Part shown: in pieces, positions 55,388 through 63,590 of the stretch
Position numbering within the stretch: the first letter of the stretch is position 1
Layout of the letters: each line of letters starts with the position of its first letter
From: Tritonibacter litoralis
GTDB lineage: Bacteria; Pseudomonadota; Alphaproteobacteria; Rhodobacterales; Rhodobacteraceae
Direction: 5' to 3'
Length of the DNA stretch: 64,000 bases
Assembly: GCF_009496005.1 (NCBI RefSeq)
Contig: NZ_WIBF01000001.1
Span: 310,001 to 374,000, forward strand
Notes under the pieces: model-generated
Seen by the model: the letters and a program-made list of their open reading frames with translations, nothing else
Database searches by the model: none
What the model was told of the DNA's origin: nothing
Made by a program: the position numbers and the translations under genes

Positions 55388-56410
55388 TCACAAAAAGATC
55401 TGATACATCAGAAAACCGATCACCGTCAGGCTCGTGGGCATTATAACCCGCCCGCGGTACTTTGAGCTGCGACCAAGCCACAGACCGATCACCGCGTAAG
55501 CCACGCAAACCCATGTCAACAAGGCAATAAAGTTCCCCGCCCCGAACCCTGCTGAAGCGGGCAAGAGATGCGTGATAGGCAGGCCCGCGTTCTCTATCGA
55601 TGTGGCAAACACAGATATTTGCAAAGCGCCGAACCCAAATAACAACACCCCCCGCCAAATCTGCAAATTACGGAACAGAATATTATCTAAAGCCAGGACC
55701 GCAGTCAGCACAGGCAGCGCCCAATCGACAAGCCTCTGATCTGGGGACCAGTGAACATAAGGCAAAGCAACCGCCGCGAGGCTGAAGCCAAGTCCCAAAC
55801 ACGCCAATTGTGCCGCCATTGGACCAATACTGCCGCGCTTTAGGAAGATCACCAAAGCCAAAAGGATCATGCCGACGTCTCGCGGCCAGGCTTTCATGAA
55901 CCCAAGTTGCAGGTTTTGAAACGCAATCTCTTCGACACTTCTGGCGCTACCACCTCTGATCAGGATCGGCTCGCTGTGACGTCCGCGCAGAAAAATCCCG
56001 CTAAAAGGTTCAGAAACGTCAAGCTGCTGCAGCACAACCGGACCCAGCATTTGTGGCCAATAAAATTGTACCGTCAACGCATCCGGTGGGATCTCCACCT
56101 CCAGCGCAATATGTGTCGCAGAGTCCGTTTGGCGGATGCCACGGATATCAGTCTGCGCGAAGGTTCCGCCAAACGAGACAATTCCATCCGTAATCTGTGC
56201 AAACACCTGGGTCGCACCTGCAGTGTCAGCCCAGCTAGCCGTATCATGATCGTTGAAGACAATGTCCAGAAACAAACGTGTTTCATCCGCTCGAAAGCGC
56301 ACCTGAGTTGGCTTTTCCGTCTGCGCAAAAGCGGTCACACCGCACAGCAGCCAGCAAACCATCGCACCGGCAATCACATAAACACTTTTGCGCAACAGGA
56401 CCCGCAGCAC
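55388..56410 (-). CDS. HupE/UreJ-like membrane protein
   Basis: A 340-residue membrane protein. A signal-type helix (residues about 10-30) is followed by a soluble periplasmic domain (about 35-160) and then six or seven helices (about 175-335). The arrangement fits the HupE/UreJ_2 family of putative metal permeases, but the usual HxxxDH-type motif at the first core helix reads GFMKAWPRDVGMILLALVIFL, so the metal-binding histidines appear lost. Its transport substrate is unknown. It is divergent from psuK and ends 21 bases from the ThiE-like gene (converging). Confidence 0.65.
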   Translation of the reverse strand: MLRVLLRKSVYVIAGAMVCWLLCGVTAFAQTEKPTQVRFRADETRLFLDIVFNDHDTASWADTAGATQVFAQITDGIVSFGGTFAQTDIRGIRQTDSATHIALEVEIPPDALTVQFYWPQMLGPVVLQQLDVSEPFSGIFLRGRHSEPILIRGGSARSVEEIAFQNLQLGFMKAWPRDVGMILLALVIFLKRGSIGPMAAQLACLGLGFSLAAVALPYVHWSPDQRLVDWALPVLTAVLALDNILFRNLQIWRGVLLFGFGALQISVFATSIENAGLPITHLLPASAGFGAGNFIALLTWVCVAYAVIGLWLGRSSKYRGRVIMPTSLTVIGFLMYQIFL

Positions 56411-56633
56411 GCTCTCCCACGGTTAATTGCTTGAAGTTTTCTATTGATTTCAGTCTAACCACCTCTGTCACGCTGTGGCTAGCGTCAAATAAGCGAGAAT
56501 GGTCGCCCGACGGGAAACAAAAGCAAACCTGCGGAAACCGGACCCTTCGCCCCTTTGCGCGCCATCCCCAAGCCGCTTGCGATGCGACAAAAAGATTGCC
56601 ATAGCAACACGAACAGCAAAGGAAGTTTCGCAT

Positions 56634-57524
56634 ATGCCAGCTCAGGTCATCTGTATTGGATCAGTGCTGTGGGACATCGTTGGGCGCACACCACGCAATA
56701 TGGCCTTATCCAATGACGTCCCTGGTCGCATTTTACGGCTGCCGGGCGGTGTTGCCCTCAACATCGCGCAAGCGCTCGCCAAATATGACCTGTCTCCTGT
56801 CGCGCTGACGGCAATCGGTCAAGACACCGAAGGTGATGACCTTATGAAGGCCAGCGCCGATCTGGGTCTCGACATGCAATTTGTTCACCGCCCAGACGAT
56901 TTACCCACAGACTGCTATATGGCCATCGAAGGTGCCAATGGTTTGATTGCCGCAATCGCCGACGCGCATTCCCTCGAGGCGGCCGGCGACGCAATCCTTG
57001 CTCCTTTAACGGATGGGCGATTGGGCAGCGAAACATCTCCATTTTCCGGAGTTATTGCGTTGGATGGCAATCTGACCCTGGCATTGCTGCAAGAGATTGC
57101 CCAAAATCCGCTGTTCTCCAATGCAGATTTGCGGATCGCGCCGGCTTCACCTGGCAAAGCAGAGCGCTTGCGGCCATTTCTGACCCACAGCCGTGGGACG
57201 CTTTATGTTAACCTCGAAGAAGCAGGCATTCTGGTGGATCGTTTGTTTGACAGCAGTCAGGACGCTGTGCGTGCCCTGTTGGACGCAGGAGCGGCGCGGG
57301 TGATGGTCACCCACGGCGGGCGCGATGCAACATTTGGCACCCCAGATCTCATCACTTCTCAAACCCCGCCAAAAGTGAATGTCACACGTATCACCGGCGC
57401 GGGAGATACGTTTATGGCGGCCCATATCGCTGCTGAAATTCAGGGCGCATCCCCGTCGGATGCCCTTAATGCGGCTCTTGCTGCCGCGGCCTCTTATGTT
57501 TCCGGAGACACTATACTATCATGA
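56634..57524 (+). CDS. psuK: PfkB-family kinase, probable pseudouridine kinase PsuK
   Basis: A 296-residue ribokinase-fold enzyme. Typical are the opening VICIGSVLWDIVGRTPR, the RLPGGVALNIAQALAKYDLSPVALTAIGQDTEGDDLM segment, TPNLxEA-like YVNLEEAGIL, and the catalytic ITGAGDTFMAAHIAAEIQ with the GAGD anion hole. It phosphorylates pseudouridine to pseudouridine 5'-phosphate. The pairing with psuG, whose ATG overlaps this stop (ATGA), fixes the substrate. ATG 56634 is chosen because GGAAG lies about nine bases upstream; the frame extends to 56499 but the extra residues are not family-like. Confidence 0.9.
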   Translation: MPAQVICIGSVLWDIVGRTPRNMALSNDVPGRILRLPGGVALNIAQALAKYDLSPVALTAIGQDTEGDDLMKASADLGLDMQFVHRPDDLPTDCYMAIEGANGLIAAIADAHSLEAAGDAILAPLTDGRLGSETSPFSGVIALDGNLTLALLQEIAQNPLFSNADLRIAPASPGKAERLRPFLTHSRGTLYVNLEEAGILVDRLFDSSQDAVRALLDAGAARVMVTHGGRDATFGTPDLITSQTPPKVNVTRITGAGDTFMAAHIAAEIQGASPSDALNAALAAAASYVSGDTILS

Positions 57525-58426
57525 ATATCCAATTTTCCTCCGAAGTTGCAGCCGCCCAGGCCCAAGCACGCCCCATTGTTGCACTGGAAAGCACCATTAT
57601 CACGCATGGCATGCCCTACCCGCGCAATGTTGAAACCGCCAAATTGGTGGAGCAAGACATCCGCGACGCAGGTGCAACGCCCGCGACGATCGCAGTATTG
57701 GAAGGTCAGCTGCATATCGGCCTTGAGCCCGAACAGCTTGAGGCACTGGGACAGGCCAAAGATGTCGCCAAGGTGTCGCGCGCAGATATCGCGGCCTGCA
57801 TGGCCACCGGCGGAACCGGCGCAACCACGGTTGCGGCCACAATGATCGCAGCCCATCTGGCGGGCCTGTCCGTATTTGCAACTGGCGGCATTGGCGGCGT
57901 GCACAAGGGCGCAGAAACAAGCTTTGACATCTCAGCTGATCTGCCCGAGCTGGCCAGCACCCCTGTCAATGTGGTCGCCGCCGGAGCCAAGGCGATCCTG
58001 GACATCCCGAAAACCCTGGAATTCCTGGAAACAAATGGTGTTCCGGTGATTGCCTTTGGTCAGGATGCCTTCCCGGCTTTCTGGTCGGCGCAATCCGATC
58101 TCCCTGCCCCGCTGCGCATGGACACCGCCGCTGACATTGCCCGTGCCTTTGTCACACGTCGGTCGATGGGGCTGCCGGGTGGGCAGCTGATTGCCAATCC
58201 GATCCCAAAAGACGCGGAAATCCCAGCCGAGGTTCTGGCGCCAATTATCGCACAGGCCCAAAGCGAAGCGGATGCGCAAGGCATCACGGCCAAAGCGGTC
58301 ACGCCCTTTCTGTTGCAGCGGATCTTTGAGTTGACCGAAGGACGCTCATTGGAGGCAAACATTGCCTTGGTCCGAAACAACGCAAAGCTCGCGGCGCAAA
58401 TCGCCCAAGAACTGATCGCTCAGTGA
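57521..58426 (+). CDS. psuG: Pseudouridine-5'-phosphate glycosidase
   Basis: A 301-residue enzyme that splits pseudouridine 5'-phosphate to uracil and ribose 5-phosphate. Conserved parts are IVALESTIITHGMPYPRNVETAKLVEQDIR, KVSRADIAACMATGGTGATTVAATM, FATGGIGGVHKGAETSFDISADLPEL, VVAAGAKAILDIPKTLEFLETNGVPV and NPIP. It is translationally coupled to psuK, so the pair recycles pseudouridine from RNA turnover. Length and motifs are standard. Confidence 0.96.
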   Translation: MNIQFSSEVAAAQAQARPIVALESTIITHGMPYPRNVETAKLVEQDIRDAGATPATIAVLEGQLHIGLEPEQLEALGQAKDVAKVSRADIAACMATGGTGATTVAATMIAAHLAGLSVFATGGIGGVHKGAETSFDISADLPELASTPVNVVAAGAKAILDIPKTLEFLETNGVPVIAFGQDAFPAFWSAQSDLPAPLRMDTAADIARAFVTRRSMGLPGGQLIANPIPKDAEIPAEVLAPIIAQAQSEADAQGITAKAVTPFLLQRIFELTEGRSLEANIALVRNNAKLAAQIAQELIAQ

Positions 58427-58511
58427 GCTTTGTGGAAATTGCTTCAATCAACCCATTGTCGGATCACCGGTCGCCCCCTAAGTTGCAGGCATCTAACGGA
58501 ATTGACGAATA

Positions 58512-59195
58512 ATGACGACGCCATTTGACGAAGAGCCGCACCGGCAACCGGGCCTGTTCTCGAAACTACGATCCTCGTTCCTGACTGGGATCGTTGTGAT
58601 TGCGCCAGTTGGTCTGACCATCTGGCTTTTGTGGACGGCAATGGGATGGATCGACGGCGTCGTGCTGCCGCTGGTTCCTGATACTTTCCTGCCAGAGCAA
58701 TATATTGGCATCAACCTGCGTGGCGTCGGGTTGATCATCTTCTTGCTATTCACAATTGTGGTCGGCTGGATTGCAAAAGGCATTCTGGGCCGGTCGCTGA
58801 TCAGCTTTGCCGAGGGTCTCGTGGACCGCATGCCGGTTGTGCGCTCGATTTATTCTGGGATCAAACAGATCTCGGAAACGGTTTTTGCCCAATCCGAACG
58901 GAGCTTTGAGCGCGCCTGTTTAATCCAATACCCGCGCAAAGGTATTTGGGCCATTGGCTTTATCTCAACACCGGCCAAAGGCGAAGTGTCCGAGAAGGCC
59001 GAAACGGGTGGTAAATTGCTGAGCGTTTTTGTCCCGACGACGCCAAACCCAACATCGGGCTTCTTGCTGTATTTCCCGGAAGAAGACGTCATTGAGCTCG
59101 ACATGAATGTTGAAGACGCTGCGAAACTGGTGATCTCGGCCGGGTTGGTCTACCCTAATTCCAAGGACGATCCGGACATTAAAAAAGACAAGTAA
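58512..59195 (+). CDS. DUF502 membrane protein
   Basis: A 227-residue inner-membrane protein of the DUF502 (COG2928) family. Two hydrophobic helices near residues 22-45 and 70-95 are followed by the conserved VRSIYSGIKQISETVF, ACLIQYPRKGIWAIGFIST, FVPTTPNPTSGFLLYFPEEDVIELDMNVEDAAKLVISAG. Family function is unknown; related plant proteins (COV) are membrane proteins. It follows psuG by 85 bases and ends at a terminator shared with bdhA. Confidence 0.9.
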   Translation: MTTPFDEEPHRQPGLFSKLRSSFLTGIVVIAPVGLTIWLLWTAMGWIDGVVLPLVPDTFLPEQYIGINLRGVGLIIFLLFTIVVGWIAKGILGRSLISFAEGLVDRMPVVRSIYSGIKQISETVFAQSERSFERACLIQYPRKGIWAIGFISTPAKGEVSEKAETGGKLLSVFVPTTPNPTSGFLLYFPEEDVIELDMNVEDAAKLVISAGLVYPNSKDDPDIKKDK

Positions 59196-59203
59196 CCGAT
59201 TAA

Positions 59204-59232
59204 AAAGGCGCCGTAATTGGCGCCTTTCGTTT
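59204..59232. terminator. Terminator between DUF502 gene and bdhA
   Basis: AAAGGCGCC (59204-59212) pairs perfectly with GGCGCCTTT (59219-59227) around GTAATT, with a CGTTTTC tail and A-rich left flank. It can work in both directions. Confidence 0.85.
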
Positions 59233-59247
59233 TCCAAGTTAACGCCA

Positions 59248-60021
59248 TTAAAGCGCCGTCCAGCCGCCATCGACGCTGATGGTTGTGCCCGTGATCTGCG
59301 CGGCAGCATCGGACGCCAAAAACACCGTTGTGCCACCCAGCTGCTCGACAGTTGCGAACTCACGCGAGGGCTGGCGTTCCAGCATCACCTTTTTGATCAC
59401 CTCTTCCCGACCCATATTGTATTTCTCCATGGTGTCTGGGATCTGCGCCTCAACCAGGGGGGTCAAAACATATCCTGGGCAAATTGCGTTACAGGTGATC
59501 GGCTCCTCAGCTGTTTCAAGCGCAACCGTTTTTGTCATCCCCACCACGCCGTGTTTGGCGGCGACATAGGCTGATTTAAACGGCGATGCTGTAAGCCCAT
59601 GGGCAGAGGCGATATTAATGACGCGCCCCCAGCCGGCAGTGCGCATTTTTGGCAGTGCCGCTGCCGTTGTGTGGAACACGGAATTTAGGTTAATCGCAAT
59701 GATGGCATTCCACTTGTCCATTGGGAATTCATCAATAGGCGCCACATGCTGGATACCAGCATTGTTGACCAAAACATCGCAATCGCCCGCTTTTTCAATC
59801 AGGGCGCGACATTGTTCCCCGTCTGACATATCGGCCTGAATATACCGGGCCTCTACGCCAAACTCCTTGGCGATCTCGGCTGCCAGCGCGTGATCTTCCT
59901 CGCGGTCCGTAAAGGAGTTCAACACCACATTCGCCCCGGCCCGCGCAATCTCTCGTGCGACTCCCAAACCAATGCCTGAATTTGATCCGGTCACAACCGC
60001 AGTTTTGCCGTTTAATACCAT
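59248..60021 (-). CDS. bdhA: 3-hydroxybutyrate dehydrogenase
   Basis: A 257-residue short-chain dehydrogenase that oxidises 3-hydroxybutyrate to acetoacetate in polyhydroxybutyrate and ketone-body use. The NAD site TGSNSGIGLGVA is at residue 11. The catalytic serine is in INIASAHGL and Y-x3-K in SAYVAAKHG. ICPGYVLTPLVEAQIPD and the C-terminal FLASDAAAQITGTTISVDGGWTAL match bdhA rather than a general reductase. A 328-base spacer upstream holds a candidate small RNA with its own terminator 139 bases before the start codon. Confidence 0.93.
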   Translation of the reverse strand: MVLNGKTAVVTGSNSGIGLGVAREIARAGANVVLNSFTDREEDHALAAEIAKEFGVEARYIQADMSDGEQCRALIEKAGDCDVLVNNAGIQHVAPIDEFPMDKWNAIIAINLNSVFHTTAAALPKMRTAGWGRVINIASAHGLTASPFKSAYVAAKHGVVGMTKTVALETAEEPITCNAICPGYVLTPLVEAQIPDTMEKYNMGREEVIKKVMLERQPSREFATVEQLGGTTVFLASDAAAQITGTTISVDGGWTAL

Positions 60022-60159
60022 GGCCTCTTCCCTCCAAATGAGCTATCTCGACGGTCCGCGCACTTTGGCATGCTGCAGATGCAAAAGAAACGGTGTTGGC
60101 ACAGATTTGAAGTCCGAAAAATACGGATAAGCCCCAAGACAGATGCAATGATTTTGCAC

Positions 60160-60234
60160 AAAAAAACGCCCGCGCGAAGCGGGCGTTGAGTTATTGAGGC
60201 AGGTTTCATACAGGCAAGAAACCTATCGAGCAGT
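60160..60234 (-). ncRNA. Candidate small RNA (about 75 nt) upstream of bdhA
   Basis: On the minus strand a transcript starting near 60234 would contain a first hairpin AGGTTTC/GAAACCT (60218-60224 with 60201-60207), a single-stranded TGCCTCAATAACTC stretch, and an intrinsic terminator with a perfect nine-base stem (AACGCCCGC/GCGGGCGTT) followed by seven T residues. A well-spaced sigma-70 promoter lies just upstream. The layout of hairpin, open linker and terminator is that of Hfq-type small RNAs. It could also be a terminated leader of bdhA. No family is recognised. Confidence 0.6.
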
Positions 60235-60240
60235 GATCCC

Positions 60241-60269
60241 TTTATAAGCAATTTCCGGCCTTGGTCCAA
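60241..60269 (-). promoter_or_regulatory. Promoter of the candidate small RNA
   Basis: On the minus strand TTGGAC (-35, 60264-60269) and TATAAA (-10, 60241-60246) are separated by exactly 17 bases. Transcription would start near 60234. Confidence 0.65.
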
Positions 60270-60349
60270 GCTAAAAGTTTGATTTGAACCACATGAGCCG
60301 ATAGCGTCCCCACCTATGAAAATAAGGCCTCATCAGGATTGTTGCGAAA

Positions 60350-62167
60350 TTGGCACCGAAATTTTTCTCTCGCCCTTTCGGCCATTGGGCCGGAATCATC
60401 ACACTGTTCTGCGCGATTCAGGCACAAGCAGAATCGACTCACGCCATTTCTATGTATGGAGACCCTGCACTACCACCGGATTTTGTGTCCCTCCCCTATG
60501 TGAACCCAGACGCACCAAAGGGCGGCAAAATCACGTTTGGCGCCACTGGCGGCTTTGACACACTGAACCCATTTGTGCGCAAGGGCAGCACCCCGTGGCA
60601 CTACAGATTTTGGGCTGCCGAAAGCCTGATGACCCGCAGCCTGGATGAACCCTTCACACTCTATGGTGTTTTGGCCGAATCGATAGAGGTCCCTGACGAC
60701 AGATCATGGGTCGAGTTTACCCTGAACCCCGCCGCCAAATTCTCGGACGGTAGTCCGGTCACAGTTGAGGATGTGATCTGGTCTTATGAGACGCTGGGCA
60801 CATCCGGACATTCCCGCTACAGGAGTTTTTGGAACAGTGTTTCCAAAATTGAAACAACCGGTCCGGGAAAAGTCCGACTCAGTTTTTCGTCAGACAACCG
60901 TGAACTGGCCCTGATCGCAGGCCTGCGTCCCATTCTGAAAAAAGCGCAGTGGGACGGGAAGTCCTTTGCCGACTCTGGCCTGAGCGAAGCGCCGATTTCT
61001 TCGTCTGCCTACGTGGTAAGCGATTTTGAGCCCAATCGCTTCCTGGAAATGAAACGGAACCCGGATTACTGGGGCCAGGATCTGCCCATCCGAAAAGGAA
61101 CGCAAAACGCGGACACCTTGAGGGTTGAACTGTTTGGTGATGGCACCGTTATGTTTGAAGCCTTCAAGGCGGGCGAGCTGAGCACCTATCGCGAATACAA
61201 CGCGAACCTGTGGCACAGCGCCTACAACTTCCCGCGTGTTCAAAATGGCAAGGTAATTCAGTCCGAGATCGTGCATCAAAAACCGACGGGCATGACCGGT
61301 CTGGCACTCAACACACGCCGCGCGCCGTTGAATGACTGGCGCGTGCGCGATGCGCTGACGCTGGCCTTCAATTTTGAATACATCAATGAGACGATTACCG
61401 GTGGGCAGCAGAAACGCATCCAATCCTATTTTTCGGGCTCCACATTGGGGCATTTGCCTGGTCCGGCCTCTGGCGAAACCGCCACTCTGTTGGAGCCTTT
61501 TGCGGATCACCTCATCCCAGGCACGCTGGAAGGTTACGCTCAGCCCATTTCGGACGGCAGCCTGCGCAATCGCAAGAACCTGCGCAAGGCTGTCAAACAG
61601 CTGAACGCGGCGGGCTGTTCGGTCAGCGATGGCGCATTGCGATGCCAAAACAGCGATCCCGTGACGCTCACCATGTTGATCCGGCAATCGGATCAGGACA
61701 ACAAATCCATCGCTGATATCTATGGCCAAGCTCTTGAACGCCTTGGCATCCAATTGCAGATCGATGTGGTCGACAACGCGCAATATGTTGAGCGGGAAAG
61801 CAACTTTGATTTTGATATCATTCCAATCCGGCGATCAGCGTCTTTGAGCCCCGGGAATGAGCAATATCTGTACTGGGGACAGTCTGGCGCAACCCAACCC
61901 GGGTCGCGCAACTTGGCTGGCATCACCGATCCGGCGGTGGATAAAATGATTGACGCGATGCTTGCTGCACGCAGCAGCGAAGCGTTCCAGGCGGCAGCCC
62001 GCGCCCTGGATCGCCTTCTGGCCGCTGGGCGCTATGTGATCCCGATCTGGCAATATGACGCGGCATTTATCGCCCATGTCCAAGAGCTGAAGTACCCTGA
62101 CCACATTCCGATTTACGGCGATCGCGCCACGTATTTTCTGCCTGAAGTATGGTGGATTGAACCGTAA
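60350..62167 (+). CDS. Extracellular peptide-binding protein (SBP family 5, YejA-like)
   Basis: A 605-residue periplasmic binding protein for an oligopeptide-type ABC importer. A signal segment (HWAGIITLFCAIQAQA, about residues 12-27) is followed by ISMYGDPALPPDFVSLPYVNPDAPKGGKITFGATGGFDTLNPFVRKG, the opening typical of YejA-type proteins, and VRDALTLAFNFEYINETI and DPAVDKMIDAMLAARSSEAF further on. TTG is the start, with AGGA eleven bases upstream. No permease or ATPase gene follows; a terminator comes straight after, so the transporter parts must be encoded elsewhere. Confidence 0.88.
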   Translation: MAPKFFSRPFGHWAGIITLFCAIQAQAESTHAISMYGDPALPPDFVSLPYVNPDAPKGGKITFGATGGFDTLNPFVRKGSTPWHYRFWAAESLMTRSLDEPFTLYGVLAESIEVPDDRSWVEFTLNPAAKFSDGSPVTVEDVIWSYETLGTSGHSRYRSFWNSVSKIETTGPGKVRLSFSSDNRELALIAGLRPILKKAQWDGKSFADSGLSEAPISSSAYVVSDFEPNRFLEMKRNPDYWGQDLPIRKGTQNADTLRVELFGDGTVMFEAFKAGELSTYREYNANLWHSAYNFPRVQNGKVIQSEIVHQKPTGMTGLALNTRRAPLNDWRVRDALTLAFNFEYINETITGGQQKRIQSYFSGSTLGHLPGPASGETATLLEPFADHLIPGTLEGYAQPISDGSLRNRKNLRKAVKQLNAAGCSVSDGALRCQNSDPVTLTMLIRQSDQDNKSIADIYGQALERLGIQLQIDVVDNAQYVERESNFDFDIIPIRRSASLSPGNEQYLYWGQSGATQPGSRNLAGITDPAVDKMIDAMLAARSSEAFQAAARALDRLLAAGRYVIPIWQYDAAFIAHVQELKYPDHIPIYGDRATYFLPEVWWIEP

Positions 62168-62193
62168 CCAACGGAACACGCATACACAGCGTT

Positions 62194-62227
62194 AAAAACC
62201 GCACCGCTCAAACGGTGCGGTTTTTTC
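62194..62227 (+). terminator. Terminator after the peptide-binding protein gene
   Basis: AAAACCGCACCG (62195-62206) pairs perfectly with CGGTGCGGTTTT (62213-62224) around CTCAAA, and T residues continue to 62226. Confidence 0.92.
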
Positions 62228-62262
62228 TTGCATTTACAGCATATTTCTATATTTCATGAATT

Positions 62263-63096
62263 ATGGAAATAAACGTCATAGATAAGCTCTCTGCCCTGGC
62301 GCATGAAAACCGGCTCGCCCTGTTTCGGCTGTTGGTCCGGCGTTACCCAGATGCGGTGCCCGCAGGTGAGGTGGCGCAGGCGTTGGGGTTCAAGGCCAAC
62401 ACCACATCCACCTATTTATCGGCATTACGTAACGCCGGTTTGATCGATCAACGCCGCATGGGCACATCCTTGTGCTACGTTGCGCGGCTGGATGGATTGC
62501 AGGGCATGTTTGATACATTGCTCTCAGAGTGCTGCCAAAACCGACCGGATGTTTGCAGTATTCCCGCGCATAGGCCGATCCCCCAACCCAGCTTGGACCG
62601 ACCGCTCAAGGTTCTGTTTGTCTGCTCCGGAAACTCGGCCCGTTCCCTGTTGGCAGAGGCCCTGTTGAACGGCGAAGGTCAGGGCAAATTCATCGCCTAT
62701 TCCGCGGGCACCACTCCGTCCGAAGCGCCAAACGCTGAGGCGCTCTCAACCCTTGCGGCGCGGGGATATGATGTCTCGCGCCTCTCCTCCAAAGGGCTTT
62801 CACCGTTTCAGGCCGACGATGCGCCGACCATGGATCTGGTTGTGACCGTCTGTAATCAAGCCGCAAACGGAGAGCTACCGCACCTGCCCGGCCGCCCGCT
62901 TCATGCCCACTGGGGCGTCGCAAACCCGCTGCATGACGGCACACAAACCAAGGTGGCAATGCGGTCGGCTTTTGAAATTCTGAAACACCGCATCCAGGCT
63001 TTTACCTGGCTGCCGTTTGACCGGCTCGATCCCTACGCCCTGCAGCATCGGATCGATGAAATCGGACATCTCACCCCAACACACAGCACGTCTTAA
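62263..63096 (+). CDS. ArsR regulator fused to arsenate-reductase-like (LMW phosphatase) domain
   Basis: A 277-residue fusion. Residues 1-95 form an ArsR winged helix (LAHENRLALFRLLVRRYPDAVPAGEVAQALGFKANTTSTYLSALRNAGLIDQRR). C90-C91 and C98 just after it fit the C-terminal arsenite site of the Acidithiobacillus-type ArsR. Residues 115-270 form a low-molecular-weight phosphatase/ArsC domain with the P-loop C121SGNSAR. A second cysteine (C197) is present, but the third of the thioredoxin-type triad reads ELP, so the reductase activity may be altered. It begins the ars operon and probably represses it until arsenite appears. Confidence 0.9.
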   Translation: MEINVIDKLSALAHENRLALFRLLVRRYPDAVPAGEVAQALGFKANTTSTYLSALRNAGLIDQRRMGTSLCYVARLDGLQGMFDTLLSECCQNRPDVCSIPAHRPIPQPSLDRPLKVLFVCSGNSARSLLAEALLNGEGQGKFIAYSAGTTPSEAPNAEALSTLAARGYDVSRLSSKGLSPFQADDAPTMDLVVTVCNQAANGELPHLPGRPLHAHWGVANPLHDGTQTKVAMRSAFEILKHRIQAFTWLPFDRLDPYALQHRIDEIGHLTPTHSTS

Positions 63097-63113
63097 CAAG
63101 GGACATACAAGCA

Positions 63114-63590
63114 ATGAACATTCTGGTTTTGTGTACAGGAAACTCAGCCCGATCGATCCTGCTGGAGTCGATCTTCAACACATTGGGCAAAGATCGCGTC
63201 ACGGCGTTTTCGGCCGGATCGCAGCCCGCAGGGAAAGTGCACCCGCAGTCGATCAAGCTGCTGACCGAGCTTGGACACGACGTATCCGGCGCACGATCCA
63301 AATCCTGGGATGAGTTCGGCGGCCCGGACGCGCCACGGATGGATATTGTCATCACCGTTTGCGCATCGGCTGCCGGCGAAACATGCCCCGTTTGGGCAGG
63401 CGCGCCGGTGCGGTGCCATTGGGGTGTCGAAGACCCTGCTGCAGCGGAAGAACCAGAATGGGATGAAGCCTTCAAAACCGCTTATACTATCTTGAAAAAA
63501 CGGGCAGAAGCTCTGTTGGAGGTCAAATTCGAAAACCTGGAACTGCCCGCCCTGACAGCTGAGCTCAAGCGTATTGGAGAGCTGGTATGA
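63114..63590 (+). CDS. arsC: Arsenate reductase, thioredoxin-type ArsC
   Basis: A 158-residue enzyme that reduces arsenate to arsenite. The P-loop is C7TGNSARS. C83 (ITVCASA) and C91 (ETCPVW) complete the cysteine relay of thioredoxin-coupled ArsC, so unlike the fused copy upstream it looks fully active. It starts 17 bases after the ArsR-ArsC fusion and its stop overlaps the aquaporin start (ATGA). The product, arsenite, would leave through that channel. Confidence 0.94.
   Translation: MNILVLCTGNSARSILLESIFNTLGKDRVTAFSAGSQPAGKVHPQSIKLLTELGHDVSGARSKSWDEFGGPDAPRMDIVITVCASAAGETCPVWAGAPVRCHWGVEDPAAAEEPEWDEAFKTAYTILKKRAEALLEVKFENLELPALTAELKRIGELV

Larger units (their letters stand above)
60022..60349. 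other. Spacer before bdhA with candidate small RNA
   Basis: 328 bases between bdhA and the peptide-binding protein gene. On the minus strand it holds a promoter (60241-60269) and a 75-base transcript unit with a terminator (60160-60234), described separately. A TGCAA-N4-TTTGCA motif (60144-60158) and CTGCAG at about 60073 resemble sites for polyhydroxybutyrate-linked regulators. No protein gene is seen. Confidence 0.55.

Noticed and set aside
56499-56633. 45-residue N-terminal extension of PsuK
   Set aside because: The PfkB fold begins at 56634, where a ribosome-binding site is present; the extension is Arg/Pro-rich and unlike the family.
60316-60349. ATG at 60316 as start of the peptide-binding protein
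   Set aside because: It is in another reading frame; the signal peptide is read from TTG at 60350.
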